DNA of 64,000 nt from positions 1,414,501-1,478,500 of the forward strand of contig JAVTLE010000005.1 in NCBI GenBank assembly GCA_033439295.1. The letters run 5' to 3'. The stretch's first letter is position 1; each line of letters opens with the position of its first letter. The notes under the pieces are model-generated. The model was given only the letters and a program-made list of their open reading frames with translations, was not told the origin of the DNA and searched no databases. Positions 1 to 11,300 of this stretch are shown one piece after another. This DNA comes from Deuterostichococcus epilithicus. Its lineage: Eukaryota > Chlorophyta > Trebouxiophyceae > Prasiolales > Stichococcaceae. The position numbers and the translations under genes are program-made.

Positions 1-279
1 CTGTGCTTTCCTGCGGGCAGGCAGGGCAAGCAAAGTACAGCAAGCTGACAGGGGACGAGGAGGACGGCGGTCAGTGCGCTGGCAAGGGCCACCCGCATAT
101 TGCCATCCACGTGCAGGAGCCAGCAGGTGTGCGGCTTGCGCCCGCGGGCTTGGCAATGTGCTTCTCTGCTGTGTGGACGGGTGTGCACACTTCAGTTCGT
201 GTTTGCACCCACTTGGCGCATCTCTACACATGTTAAACATTGCCCACCTTCATGACGGAGAACTGACATGTGCATGCAG
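1..279. other. Unresolved 5' sequence of the ZIFL-like gene
   Basis: No exon can be fixed here. The bases run into a good acceptor (ATGCAG at 274-279) that opens the first readable exon, so at least the 3' end is intron. An upstream exon inside this stretch is possible but unsupported. Confidence 0.4.
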
Positions 280-1966
280 ACACAGAATTGGTGCCGGTCA
301 GCTGGACACACAAGCGGGAAGAGCGGTCCGATGCCAGCTGCAGCAGCGACGACTCTGGTGAGGGCGGCAGCGATGGCCACAGCAGCGTGCTTGCCAGCAA
401 CGGCGGGCAGCACGGCACAATCATGGCGAAGTTGCACGGCAGCATGCCTCGCGCAGCCTCCCAGGAGAGCCTGCTGACGTACGCCGTGGACGCTGCCGCG
501 CCACGAGGCGGCAGCGATGGGCAGTGCACCCCCGCAGAGCAGCCTGACAGCGGGGACCTCCAGCCTCACAGCCGTGAGTCCGCTTTGGCAGCGGAGGCTT
601 CCAGCGGCGGGCAGCCACCATCGTTGCCGCTTCCGCAGCAGCAGCAGCAGCCGCAGCAGCATCAGGCGACAGACGAGGACCTCCAGCGGCACTTCCTCTG
701 GCGGCCGCCCGCCGATGTGCCCTCATCGCTGGCAAAACCAGCAGCGCTGGCAGGACCAGCAGCGGCACCTGCAGCGGCAGGGAAGCACATTGCAGAGATC
801 GAGCAGACAGACGAGGAGCGCGGTGGCAAGCAGCAGCAGCCGTGGTACCGCTGCCGGCAGGTGCAGCTAACGGTGCTTGGCTATGGCAGCATCGCGCTGC
901 TGAGCACTTTCACGAACGAGGTGTGCTTCGCCATCCAGCGAGAAGCTGGACGGGAAGAAGCTGTGCTGCAGGCTGTAGCCAGCAGCCTGTATGTGATCTT
1001 TGCATTCAAACGCCCTTGGCGAGCAGACCCCCTCGGCTTATGGGCGCTGCAGGCGCATTTGCCTGGTTCAGCGATGCACCTGGAAGTTCTTTGCATCTGC
1101 TGGTGTTGACGGGCCATTTCTCAGTTGCGCATACCCTCCTCGGCTGACCCTCCGTCCTGCGCCACGCAGCTCATCCCGCTGTTCGCCTCTGCGCCCCGCG
1201 ACCGCGGCGGCCTGGCGCTCGTGCCCTCTCAGCTGGCGGGCCCGCTGGCCTTCTCCGGCGCGGTGTTCCTCCTGTATGCTGCCTTTGGCTACCCGCGATT
1301 CCAGCGTGCGGTCGGCACGCTGGCCTCCTGCCTGTGGGGGTTGGCGCTCAGCGCGCCAGCGACGCTGGCAGTGCCGCTGGCGTCGCTGCCTGGGCCTGAC
1401 TCATATGCGGCGGGGCAGGCGGTGTTCTACTTGTCACTGGCGGCGCGGCAGGCCGCCAGCATGAACGCCTTCACCAGCTCCAGTGCGTTTTCACCGATCC
1501 TGAGATCGTGCTATCGACCCTCAAGTAGATCGATCCTGCCCCTGATCCTGCTCACGATTGATTGTCGCTTTCCAGCACAATCAGACCCTGCAGACCATCG
1601 CTCTGGCTTGCATGGGTGTGCCTGCGCGAGCAGGGCAATGAGAACCTCGAGAGAGGTCGACCATGCCTCCCGAGCTGTGGACGCCATGAAGCTGAAGCTG
1701 TATGATATGTGGTGCCTGCAGTTGTGCTGGTCAACAAGGCGGCGCCGGCAGGGCAGCTGGGCGCGGTCAATGGCGCTGGGCAGATGCTGGCATCAGCAGT
1801 GCGAGGCGCGGGGCCAGCGCTGTGTGGCGTGCTGTGGGCGGCGTCCCTGGGCATGCGGACCTCCGGGCACCAGTTCCTCCCCTTTGCCCTGGTCAGCATC
1901 GGGTTCATATGCATATTCCTGTGGTACCACCTGCAGCGCGCCACGGTTGAGCGGTTGACCAGATAG
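280..1966 (+). CDS. ZIFL-type MFS transporter, 3' part
   Basis: C-terminal part of a twelve-helix major-facilitator membrane transporter resembling plant ZIFL (zinc-induced-facilitator-like) proteins. Readable exons are about 280-920, 1170-1482 and 1722-1966, with matching splice phases (0 at 920/1170; GTGCGT donor at 1483). The first exon encodes a long Ser/Gln/Ala-rich central cytoplasmic loop and then a helix (GSIALLSTF). The second encodes hydrophobic helices including LAGPLAFSGAVFLLYAAFG. The third carries VNKAAPAGQLGAVNGAGQ, matching the ZIFL pattern VNNSVP..QRGAANGLS, followed by two more helices and the stop. ZIFL proteins are proton-coupled transporters of small ligands or metal complexes; the substrate here cannot be told. 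A TGTAA box lies 192 nt after the stop. The N-terminal half is either before the window or in bases 1-279, where I could not define an exon. Other drug:H+ antiporter-like MFS families remain possible. Confidence 0.78.
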
Positions 1967-2377
1967 AGTGCCACACATTGTGGCAGGTAGCAGCGGGGTG
2001 GGCGCGGTAGATGCTCCGCCCTGAACAAACAGCCCATTGGCTGCATGGGATTGCCTGACCTTTACACTGTGGTTGCAGTATGTTCACATGACCTTTTGGC
2101 CGCCTGGGCTACGTGTACAACAGAACTGCTGGTGCCCTGGTGGGAGTGGAGTGCTGCTGTAAACCCTTTACTCGCACATCCTAATCACCTTAGTCATGTT
2201 AGGCACAATTCGCATTCCGCATCGACAGGTGCAAGCTCCTATCGCAGTATATCGAGACGCTCTGCAACTTACACGCCTCGCGCCGTTGACCTCGCGGGAG
2301 GCAGGCACGACGCAGCGGACGGCATGCGATCGTGATACCCGTTGCGCAGTATCTGAAAGTTGTAGCCGTTGAGTCAG
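1967..2377. other. Intergenic region between ZIFL-like gene and ASPM
   Basis: Tandem-gene spacer of about 410 bp. It should hold the 3' UTR of the transporter and the promoter and 5' UTR of ASPM. No other gene is seen. Confidence 0.6.
2158..2162 (+). terminator. TGTAA polyadenylation box
   Basis: TGTAA lies 192 nt downstream of the transporter stop codon. It is the usual chlorophyte near-upstream polyadenylation element. A 5-mer can occur by chance, so position is the main support. Confidence 0.4.
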
Positions 2378-5300
2378 ATGGCTGACACGATGCAAATTTT
2401 CGCGGAGCGGTTGGACGCAGCGCGGGACGACCCCCGTCCCCTGGACGGCAGGCACAGCAGTAAATTTGCCAACCCAGGCACGCCGCTGACGGCCAAGCGG
2501 GTGCAGCAGCTCGCAGGCGGCCAAGCCTTCGGCGCCAAAAGGCAGTTGGCAGACGTCACGAACGGCCGGCCCAGCCCCCTCCAGCCGCGCAGCAGCGGCA
2601 AGGCGGGTCTGCAGCAGGTAACACCGCAGCCCGCGGAGCGCGACCCGTGCGTGCGGCGGCTTCGTCTGTGTGACTCGCCGGCACTGCAGGTGTTTCAGGA
2701 CGAGAACGATGGCGCCGCGTCTGTGGCCCTGCGCGAGACAGACGCCACGGCGCCGGCTTGCAGCCGACTTAGCGGCCTTCCCGCCGCCCGCTCCTCAGCT
2801 GCAGGGCCCTTCCAGCGGCCCCGGAGCTGCCTTGGCCTCAAGCGGGGGCGGTCCCTGATCAGCGGGCCGCCCGTGCGGCTGCAGCCGCAAGCCCGGCTGC
2901 CGCTCAGTCCGCTCGTGGACCTCGACGCCGCAGAGGCAGAGGTGCAGCAGCCGGCGAAGCGGCAAAACGTTGTCGGCGTGCCCACGCCCGTCGCCAAGGC
3001 CCGTGCACCAGCGGGCGAGCCGCGGCCACTGGAGCAGCTGCAGCAGGCGCCGCCGCCCAGCCTCGTTGCCGCGTCGCCCATTGAGCAGATCGACGGCTCC
3101 GATGCAGCGGCAGACACACGGCAGAGTGCAGCAGCGGCAGCAGCGGGCCCGGCTCTGGCGCCGGCTGCCGAGCCAGCGGCAGGTGCTCCTGCAGCGGGCG
3201 CCGCAGCTGCGCCTGCCGGCAGTGTCGCTCCCGTGGCGGACGCCAGCAAGGTCACGGTGCGGCGGCGTCGCAGGGCCACCGGCGCCGCAAGGCCGCCGCT
3301 CTCACCGGCGGCACGGCGGGTAGCGGTCGACCGGCGGATGTCGGTGGCATCTGTACGCAGTGCCGCGACCCCCGCGGCACTGCCCAGCCGCTCCCAGCTC
3401 AGTGTCACCGCCTACCACAGCCAGTGCGATCTTTGATGATCTTAATTTGCAGTACTCCAGAGCTCTTCTGTTGTCCATTCACGCACCATGCATGCAGCCG
3501 AAATTTCAACGAATGTTGCAACGTTGAGGGGTGGGGTCCGTCGTTCCGATGGTTACAACATCGCAGGGCTTGCTGCCGCCATGTTGACGAGCGTAACACT
3601 TCTCACTTGTTCCCTGATGCCGGTCATGTGCAGGCTGTGGATGCAAAAGCAGGAGGTGGCTTTCACCGCGTGGCTGAACCGGGTGCTGATGCCCGTGCAC
3701 GCAACGGCCACCGCTCGCGAGGCTGCTGGCATGAGCAGCTCAACGCTGGTATGGTCCTGTACCAAACCTCCAATGCGCCCCGAGGAGAATTGTCTGCAGC
3801 TCCAACCTTCATTGTCCAGCACAGTGTGATCACCTCAGACCTGCCGTGTGCCGTTTGCTCCGTGCACTGAGTAGTCCGAGCACAGATTCCACCTTGTGGT
3901 GCAGGTGGCGACGCGCATCGCGCTGTGGCGGGTGTTCTCCAAGGACGAACCGTTCATCAAGGCCATGACAGCCGTGGAGCGCCGCATCCGCGATGGCCAC
4001 CTCACCCTCGAGGTGCGCGTCTGCGTGACATTGGCAGACGGGTGCTTGCGAGTGAGCAGTCCAAGAGTGTGCCGCAGGTCAGCTGCTGTGGGCTTTCGGA
4101 AACGGCAGCCAATCAAGCTGCAGGGTCGTTAAGATCTCGGACTTCGGCCTCTGAACAGACTATCTTCCGCGGTCGCGCATCTCCTCGGGGCTGCTCCTCA
4201 CAGAATGTTCGCATCTGCCTCCGGGTCGCCTGAGAACTTCAGCTCAGCGCCTGTTCCACGTTGCGCTGTCACAGGAGGACGCGCTGAGCGACGTGAAGTT
4301 CAGGGAGCGGGCCACCAAGGCGCTGGGCTGCTACCACCCCGACTGGCTGCGCCTCGCCGTCGAGGCAGTCGTCGGCACCAAAGTCCCTGCCACCACAGGT
4401 CCGACAGTGGTTTGCCGCTGCTGCGTTACCGGATCTGATCTCGACTTGCTGCGAGTGTATGTATGGGTGATTCGCGAGTGCTGGGTGACTGTAGTCACTC
4501 CGCAGCCCCGGTCCATCGCAATGCGATGAATTTCTGTTGCAATGTCCAATGGCAGGCAACACGGAGCGGGACATGGCGGCGTTCATGCGGGACTGCTTCT
4601 TCAGGGACCCGGCGCTGACGGCACAGCACACGCGCTCCCGTGGCGGCAGGGGCCTACACGACCAGCAGTACGGGGTCAGCTGTTGCTGCTCCTCGAGTCT
4701 CTCATTTTCTCGCTTTCTGACACCTGACATGACAACTTGATCGAAGACTCGAGTCGAAGGCCAGGATGTGGCAGGCGCCAATCAGATCACTAGGTACCTG
4801 CGTGCGGCAGCACAGCATGTGTTGTGCTCACTTGACACGACAGTCTGCACGCCAGCTGCCCGAGGCTGAGGCGCCCTCCCGCGACGCGCGCAGGGCGAGC
4901 TGCAGAAGCTGGTGTTGCGGCGGTGCCTGCTGCTGGTGCTGCTGCTGGACTGCGCGGCGCTGCGCCCGGGGGTGCTGACCGACGCCACTCCGCTGCTGTT
5001 CCGCCTTGACGCCCGGCTCAAGTCCTCTGCCGAGGTGCTGCCCCTTGTTGGTGCCTCACTGCCTCATGCGTCAGACTGCCTGGTTGGTCTCCTAAGTCTG
5101 GTCTTTCCTGGTCCGGGCCCGAGGGCCATGCAGTGTCTGAGACAGTCCGTCCACGCCCTCAGCTGCACCAGGCTGGTTTGGGAAGGCTGGCTGGGAAGCA
5201 CATCCGCACGTGGAAATGCTGACGCGCTGGGCGGTGGGCGCAGGTGGTGGGCACATTGTTCGGCACGGGGCTGCGCGGCGAGGGAAACATACTGCACCAC

Positions 5301-8300
5301 CTGCGGCACGCCGCCTACCGGCTGACGCACGAGCAGAGCCCGCTGCACGAGTACGATTTCGCGGTAGCGGCCCTGGCCTGCGACCTGCGCGACGGCCTGC
5401 GCCTGTGCAAGCTCGCTGAGAAGCTCACCGGTGCGGGCGCCGAGTCTGTCGCATGGCAGGATCGAAATCAGGCGCAATGTCTAGGCTTGCGCTGTATAAC
5501 AGGGTGCACTACAGCTTAATCGAGGCGAGTTTGGGGACCCAGTCCACCGCCGAGATGTCCTCGCGATTCCGACTTGTCAGTCCCTATCAGCCAGCAGATA
5601 TGCTGACACCTGCTGGCTGACGAGCTGTTTTGAAACCCGCAGACGCGCCGACGGTGCTGGGCAGGGCCAAGCTGCAGGCCGGGCGGCAAAGCCACGCAGT
5701 GTGCGTCGCCAATGCCCGCCTGGCGCTCGAGCAGCTGTCCGTTGCAGGCCTCGACCTCACCGTGAGTGCCCTCCAAACCTCCCTCGGTGCTGTGCAGGTG
5801 CATCGTGGGTCCGGCTCTTCACCAGAGCTACAAAATTCTACAGCGTTGCTGACTTGAACTGCGTACATTTCCCCCTGGACTGTTTGGCGATGTTCATCGT
5901 CCGCTGACCGACTGGCGGTTTGTCCATCAGTCCAACTTGTCACTTTGCAGAAGGTGGAGGGCATGGATGGGCAGAAGCTGAGCATCCAGCCGGAGCACAT
6001 CACCAATGGCAACCAGGCGGCGACGCTCGCGCTGCTGTGGGCGACAGCCATCCAGTTCGAGGTGTGCATCCTCCCGAGACCTGGCGGCAATGCCACGCTG
6101 CAGGGGCTCTCCGGTTCCACCGCTGAACTCTTGTTCTAGGGGTCCAACAGACCTTGACCTGGCCATAACGAGCTTCCCCGGGCTGCGGGGCTCATGCTGA
6201 GCAACAGGGTTGCCCTTGCCTGAGGTTCAAGTCGATAGCCATGGCAGCGTCTGTTCGCAGGTGCCGCGGTTGGTGCCAGCGGCCAGCCTCAAGCTGGAGG
6301 TTGCACGGGTGGCCGCCCGCAACTCGCGCCTCATGCGCCGCCGCGTGCAGCCGCCGCACATCGATGCCGCCGCACTGTCCGGCGGGGAGACGAACATCGA
6401 AGCGCTGCTCGCATGGGCCCAGGTGTGGACGTCCGTTGAGCCTCCAGGCAGGCGCCTCCACGCCTTTGTCACAGCGCGCCAGCCATCACAAGCGTCGCAG
6501 CTGTACCATGGTGCACTCGTGTGAATGAGCAAGAGGCTCCTGAACGATGGGACACAAGGTGAAAAGCCTCGGCATCCGCTGCCTGTGCAGACGGTGTGCG
6601 GGCTGTACAATGTGGCGGTCTCAGACTTCAGCACCTCCTTCGCCGACGGGCGCGTCCTGTGCCTGCTGGTGCGTTTTCCAGCCCGCAGCCAACGACGACA
6701 GCACACGAAAGGAGGATTTTTGGCAGAAGCTTGCATTCCCGGTCGGATGATTCCAACCTGCCAATTGCATCCGCGCGCCTGCTGACTCACACACCGCTGT
6801 TCCGTTCCGGCCATCGGATGCTGATCCCATGGCAGTGATCAACATTGATCGCTGCAGGTCAACTACTATGCGCCGGCGCTGCTGCCCGTCAGCGCGATCT
6901 ATGCGCCGGGCGGCGCTGCGGGTGCCGGCGCGGCTGTTGCGAAGCACGAGCGCGGCAGCCAGTCGGATGCGCAGACAGGTGCAGTGTGTTCACCGAATAA
7001 TGACTCGAGCTGATTCGGCATGCATGCGGCAGGTCTGCTGTTGCAGAGCAATCCACAGGTGCATTTTCTGACACAGCTTCAGTGACGGCTTCTCGCAGGC
7101 TGGATGGTGGTGTACGAGGCAAGCGGCCGCATCGAGGACGATGAAGCCCACAGCCACAGGTGACCCTTCTCCGCCTCTGCATGGGACTGCACGGATGGCA
7201 CCAACAGAAACACACTCATGTTGTGGAAACTGTGTCATATAGCTTGCAGGACCTTGTGTCTGAAACAGCAGTCTCTGTGAGCCTGCCCTCCTGTCGTGCA
7301 GCGGGCGCCATCACGACTCTGCCTGGATGTTGTCTGGGTGGTGACGCCAGAGGGGCCCCCCCAAACGCAGGGAGGGCGTGCGGCACAACTTCCAGCTGGC
7401 GCAGGCGAAGGCTGCGGAGCTGGGGCCGCTGCCGGAGATGGTGTCGCCCGCCGCCTTCGCCGACTTCGGCCCCGACCGCCGTGCTATGGTGCGTTGTGAC
7501 CCATGTGTCTCGTCTGGTTCGGGATTGGCGCGTGAGACCTGCAGAGATATGTTGGTGCCTGCAGCGCCGCTTCCTGCTGCCCCGGGGTTTGCACCCTTGG
7601 GGTCTGCAAACAAACAGCACCAGGTGCTCCCGTTGCCTTCACTCACAGCACAGTTTCTTGAAACCTGCTGCGTGTGCGGGGTGCAGGTGCTGTTCACGGC
7701 ACACCTGGCGGCGCTGCTGCTGGCGCACGCGGCGGACGCGCGTGGCGCCTTCTGCCTGCAGCGCGCCGTCGAGCGCCGCGCCGCCCGCCAGCCGGGTGTG
7801 TCCCTCTTGTCCATCCCTTGCCTCCCGCCTGCACACAGCTCGATCTGAGGGTCCAGTGCACGGCTGCAGCACGGCAGGGCCTGACTGCGTCACCATGTGC
7901 CTCTGCCATGGTGAAGCGGTGCATGGCCGGGCCTTGTCATCAATGTCCAGACCGTCCGGCACACCTTGTCGAAACCTTGTGTGCCTTGGATGGCAGCGTA
8001 CATGCGGGCGCGGCGGGCGCAGTGGGTGGCGGCGGCGCGCGTGCTGCAGGCTGCCGCACGGCGGATGCTGGGCCGACGTGCCCTAACGGCCTCCCTGGCG
8101 GCGATCTGCCGCGGCGTCGCCGCTGTCGTCGAGCTGCAGGCGGCGTGGCGGGGCCGCCCCGCTCGAGCCGCCTTCCTGCGGATGAGGACCGCCGCCGTCG
8201 CCATCCAGGTGCGGCGAATGACCCTGTACACTGCGTCATGCTTCCCGACAGCTGGCATCAGCCATCGGGAAGGCCTTGATCGGAAATCGCAGCGAGCCGC

Positions 8301-11300
8301 GCATCAGCGGCAATCTGCGGGAGCATGTGCTTGCGTCAATCCCGCATGTGCAAGCTGCCATCGAGGCAGCATGTCCTGAAACTGTTGCTCTTGCCAGGCC
8401 ATAAAGAGCTCTTGGGCTCTGCTCCAGGCGGCGTGGCGGGGCCGGCAGGCGCGGCAGTGGGTGCTGAACGAGCGCATCCTGCCGCCCATCCTGGCGGCGG
8501 GCCTGCTGCGTGCCCGCCAGCTCAAGGCGTCCCGGTGCAGCTCCCTCCCTCACCAGTATATACGTTTGATCATCCTGGGTTGCAGCCTTGAGCGATCACC
8601 GTCTCGAGGTCCGGTCCCGCGTTCGGAAGCAGACCTGTGCAACAGCTGCCGAGGAAGCTCCGCATGGCTCCGCAGGCTGGAGGCCCGGCAGGCTCGGGCG
8701 GCGGTCGCGGTGCAGGCGCTGCGGCGGGCCGCCGTGGCGCGGCGCTCCTTCCTGCGGCTGCGCGCCGCAGCGGTCACGCTGCAGGCGGCGGCGCGCAGGC
8801 GCCGCGAGCGCGCCACGTTCCTGGCGGCGCGGTCGGCAGCTGTGCGCATCCAGGCTACGTGGCGCGGCCGCCGCCAGCGGCTGCACGCCCGCCGACAGCA
8901 GGTGCCTGCCTGCGCAATGACAGGCTATAGACCGCTTAGCTCGCATCCTTGCACCAGTTTGCTGTTTGTCTCCTTTCACAAGACACAGTTGTCAGGAAAC
9001 ACTGTGCCAACATGTGTTTCTGCACCAGAAGCCTGTTGGTCGGCCTCTGAGGCTGTACCGTCCTGCATGCCTGCCACCGAATTCGCATGACGCTCAGAGT
9101 GGATCATGCAGGCGGCCACGACCATCCAGAGCAGCTACCGCGGCTACGTCGTGCGCATGGCGCTCGCGGCGCAGTGGGCAGCGGCACAGACGATGCAGGC
9201 GGCCGCCCGGGGCCTGCTGGCGCGCCGGCGGCTGGCTCGGGAGACGGCTGCGGCGACCCGCATCCAGGCGGCGGCCCGCGGCGCGGCCGCCCGCCGCTCG
9301 NTCCNGGCGGCGCGCTCTGCGGCGATGGCGCTGCAGGCGGCGTGGCGGGGCATGCCGTGCGGCGGCAGCTGGCGGCCCACCAGGCTGCGGCTGTGGCCAT
9401 CCAGGCGGCGGCGCGCGGCGCGGCGGTGAGGCAGGCCTTCCACAGGCAGCGCGCCTCGGCGGTGGCGATCCAGGCAGCGGCACGGGGCTGCGTGCAGCGC
9501 CGGACCTTCCTGCGCCTGCGCACCGCAACCTTGCTGGTGCAGGCGGCCGTGCGGGGCGCTGCGGCGCGGCGTCGGCTCCAGGCGCAGCACGCCGCGGCCA
9601 CACTCGTGCAGGTGTTGCTTGCTGCCATGACTAGGGTCTGGCAAGCCCCACACTGCTACAGCAGTTTCGGTTTGTCGCGCCCCGGTCCTCAGCAACAAGG
9701 CTTGATGGTGCTGCGCCAGGGGTCTTGCTTGGACGGACGCGTCTCATCTACGATTCTTCATCCGACTGCAGGCGCACTGGAAAGGCAGGGTGCAGCGGGC
9801 AGCCTTTGCTGTGCACCTGCGAGCCATCTTGTGCATCCAGGCAGCCTGCCGCTCGTCCGTATGCCGCCGGCGCTTCCTGCAGGTCAGCGGCACTGACCTT
9901 CGCCTACAAGTTGCTTTGAAAGCTGTCATCACTGGCGCTGGCGCTGACAGGTGGCTCAGTCAATGTCGGGCATCCCAATGCATCGAGGGTGCACTCGCAT
10001 TTGCAAGAGTTGCCGGACATGCTGGAGCTGCCGCGAGCCTCTCTGCAGGTGCGCGCAGCGGCGGTGCTGGTGCAAGCCTTTGCCCGCGGCGCCGCGGCTC
10101 GACGGCAGCTGGCGACAGCCCGCCTGGCGGCCACGAAGGTCCAGTCGGCGTGGCGCATGCACTCGGCTCGGCAGGCGCTGTGGCGGGCGCTTGCCGCATG
10201 CGTCACCAGCCAGGCATGCATGGCCAGCAGTCCCTTGACCTGCTTCGCCAACTCTCACGTATACTGTTCTGTGTGTGGCTTTGTGTGACGACTGGTGCTT
10301 CTGCAGTCGAGAAGCGCTGCTGACTGCCATGCAGTTCGAGCCTTGGAGTCGATTCTATTAACTTGACTGCACTGCAATCCGGCAGGCAGCAGCACGTGGC
10401 TGCGCTCAACGGCGGCAGTTCCTGCGGCAGCGGCTGGCCGTCATCAGCATCCAGGCGGCCTGGCGGGGCATCGCAGCCCGGCGCGCCCTTGCAGCCCGCG
10501 GCGCCGCCGCCGCTCGCATCCAGGCCGCNNGGCGCATGGCGGCGCAGCGGCGCGCCTTTCTGCGCCTGCGGTCGGCCGCCACTCGGTGTCAGGCCCTGGC
10601 GCGGCGGCGCGCTGCCCAGACAGCGCACTTGCGGCTGCGCGCCGCAGCCGTCGTGCTGCAGAGCCTCTGGCGAGGGCGCCGGGCGCGGGCGCTGCTGCGG
10701 CGGCACCTGGCGGCGCAGCGTGCCGCAGCAGTCGCGCTGCAGGCGGCATGGCGGCGCGCCTCGGCACGGCGCCAGTATCTGTGCCTGCGACGTGCCGCCG
10801 TCACGGCGCAGGCGGCATTGAGGCGGCGGACGCAGCGCGCAGCCTTCCTGAGCCTGCGCAGCGCTGCCGTCGTGCTGCAGGTGGGCTTCAAAGCATCCTT
10901 GTCTTTGCTTCCTGTCTGGCAGAAGAACCTGTTCACTCTGTTGATGCCTCACCACTGAACCTTCCGTTTCAGGCACACTGGCGCAGCAGGGCGGGCAGGC
11001 AGCAGGTCGTGGCGCTGCGGGCCGCCATCACGGTGCAGCGGCTGTGGCGCGGCCGCGCCGCCCGNCAGGCGCTGNCTGTGCAGCACGCGGCCGCGACTGT
11101 CGTGCAGGCAGCGTGGCGTGCAGCCAGCCGGCGGCGCGCTTTCCTTGCTCTCCGAGCAGCCACAGTTCAGGTACGATACGGCATCTCGACCAAGTAGGCT
11201 CATAGCATCTTGACCAAGTAGGCTCAGCGAGTCAGGCCGTGGGTACCTTCGTGCCCAGCATGCATGGTTTGTGATGCAAAGTTTTGCTAGCCTGTTCTGC

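Noticed and set aside
2369-2377. An upstream non-ATG (TTG) start for ASPM
   Set aside because: A normal ATG follows at 2378 in the same frame, and nuclear genes rarely start at TTG.
10203-10976. A 257-codon minus-strand frame opposite the IQ array
   Set aside because: It is the complement of repetitive Ala/Arg/Gln codons; the plus strand carries clear IQ motifs.
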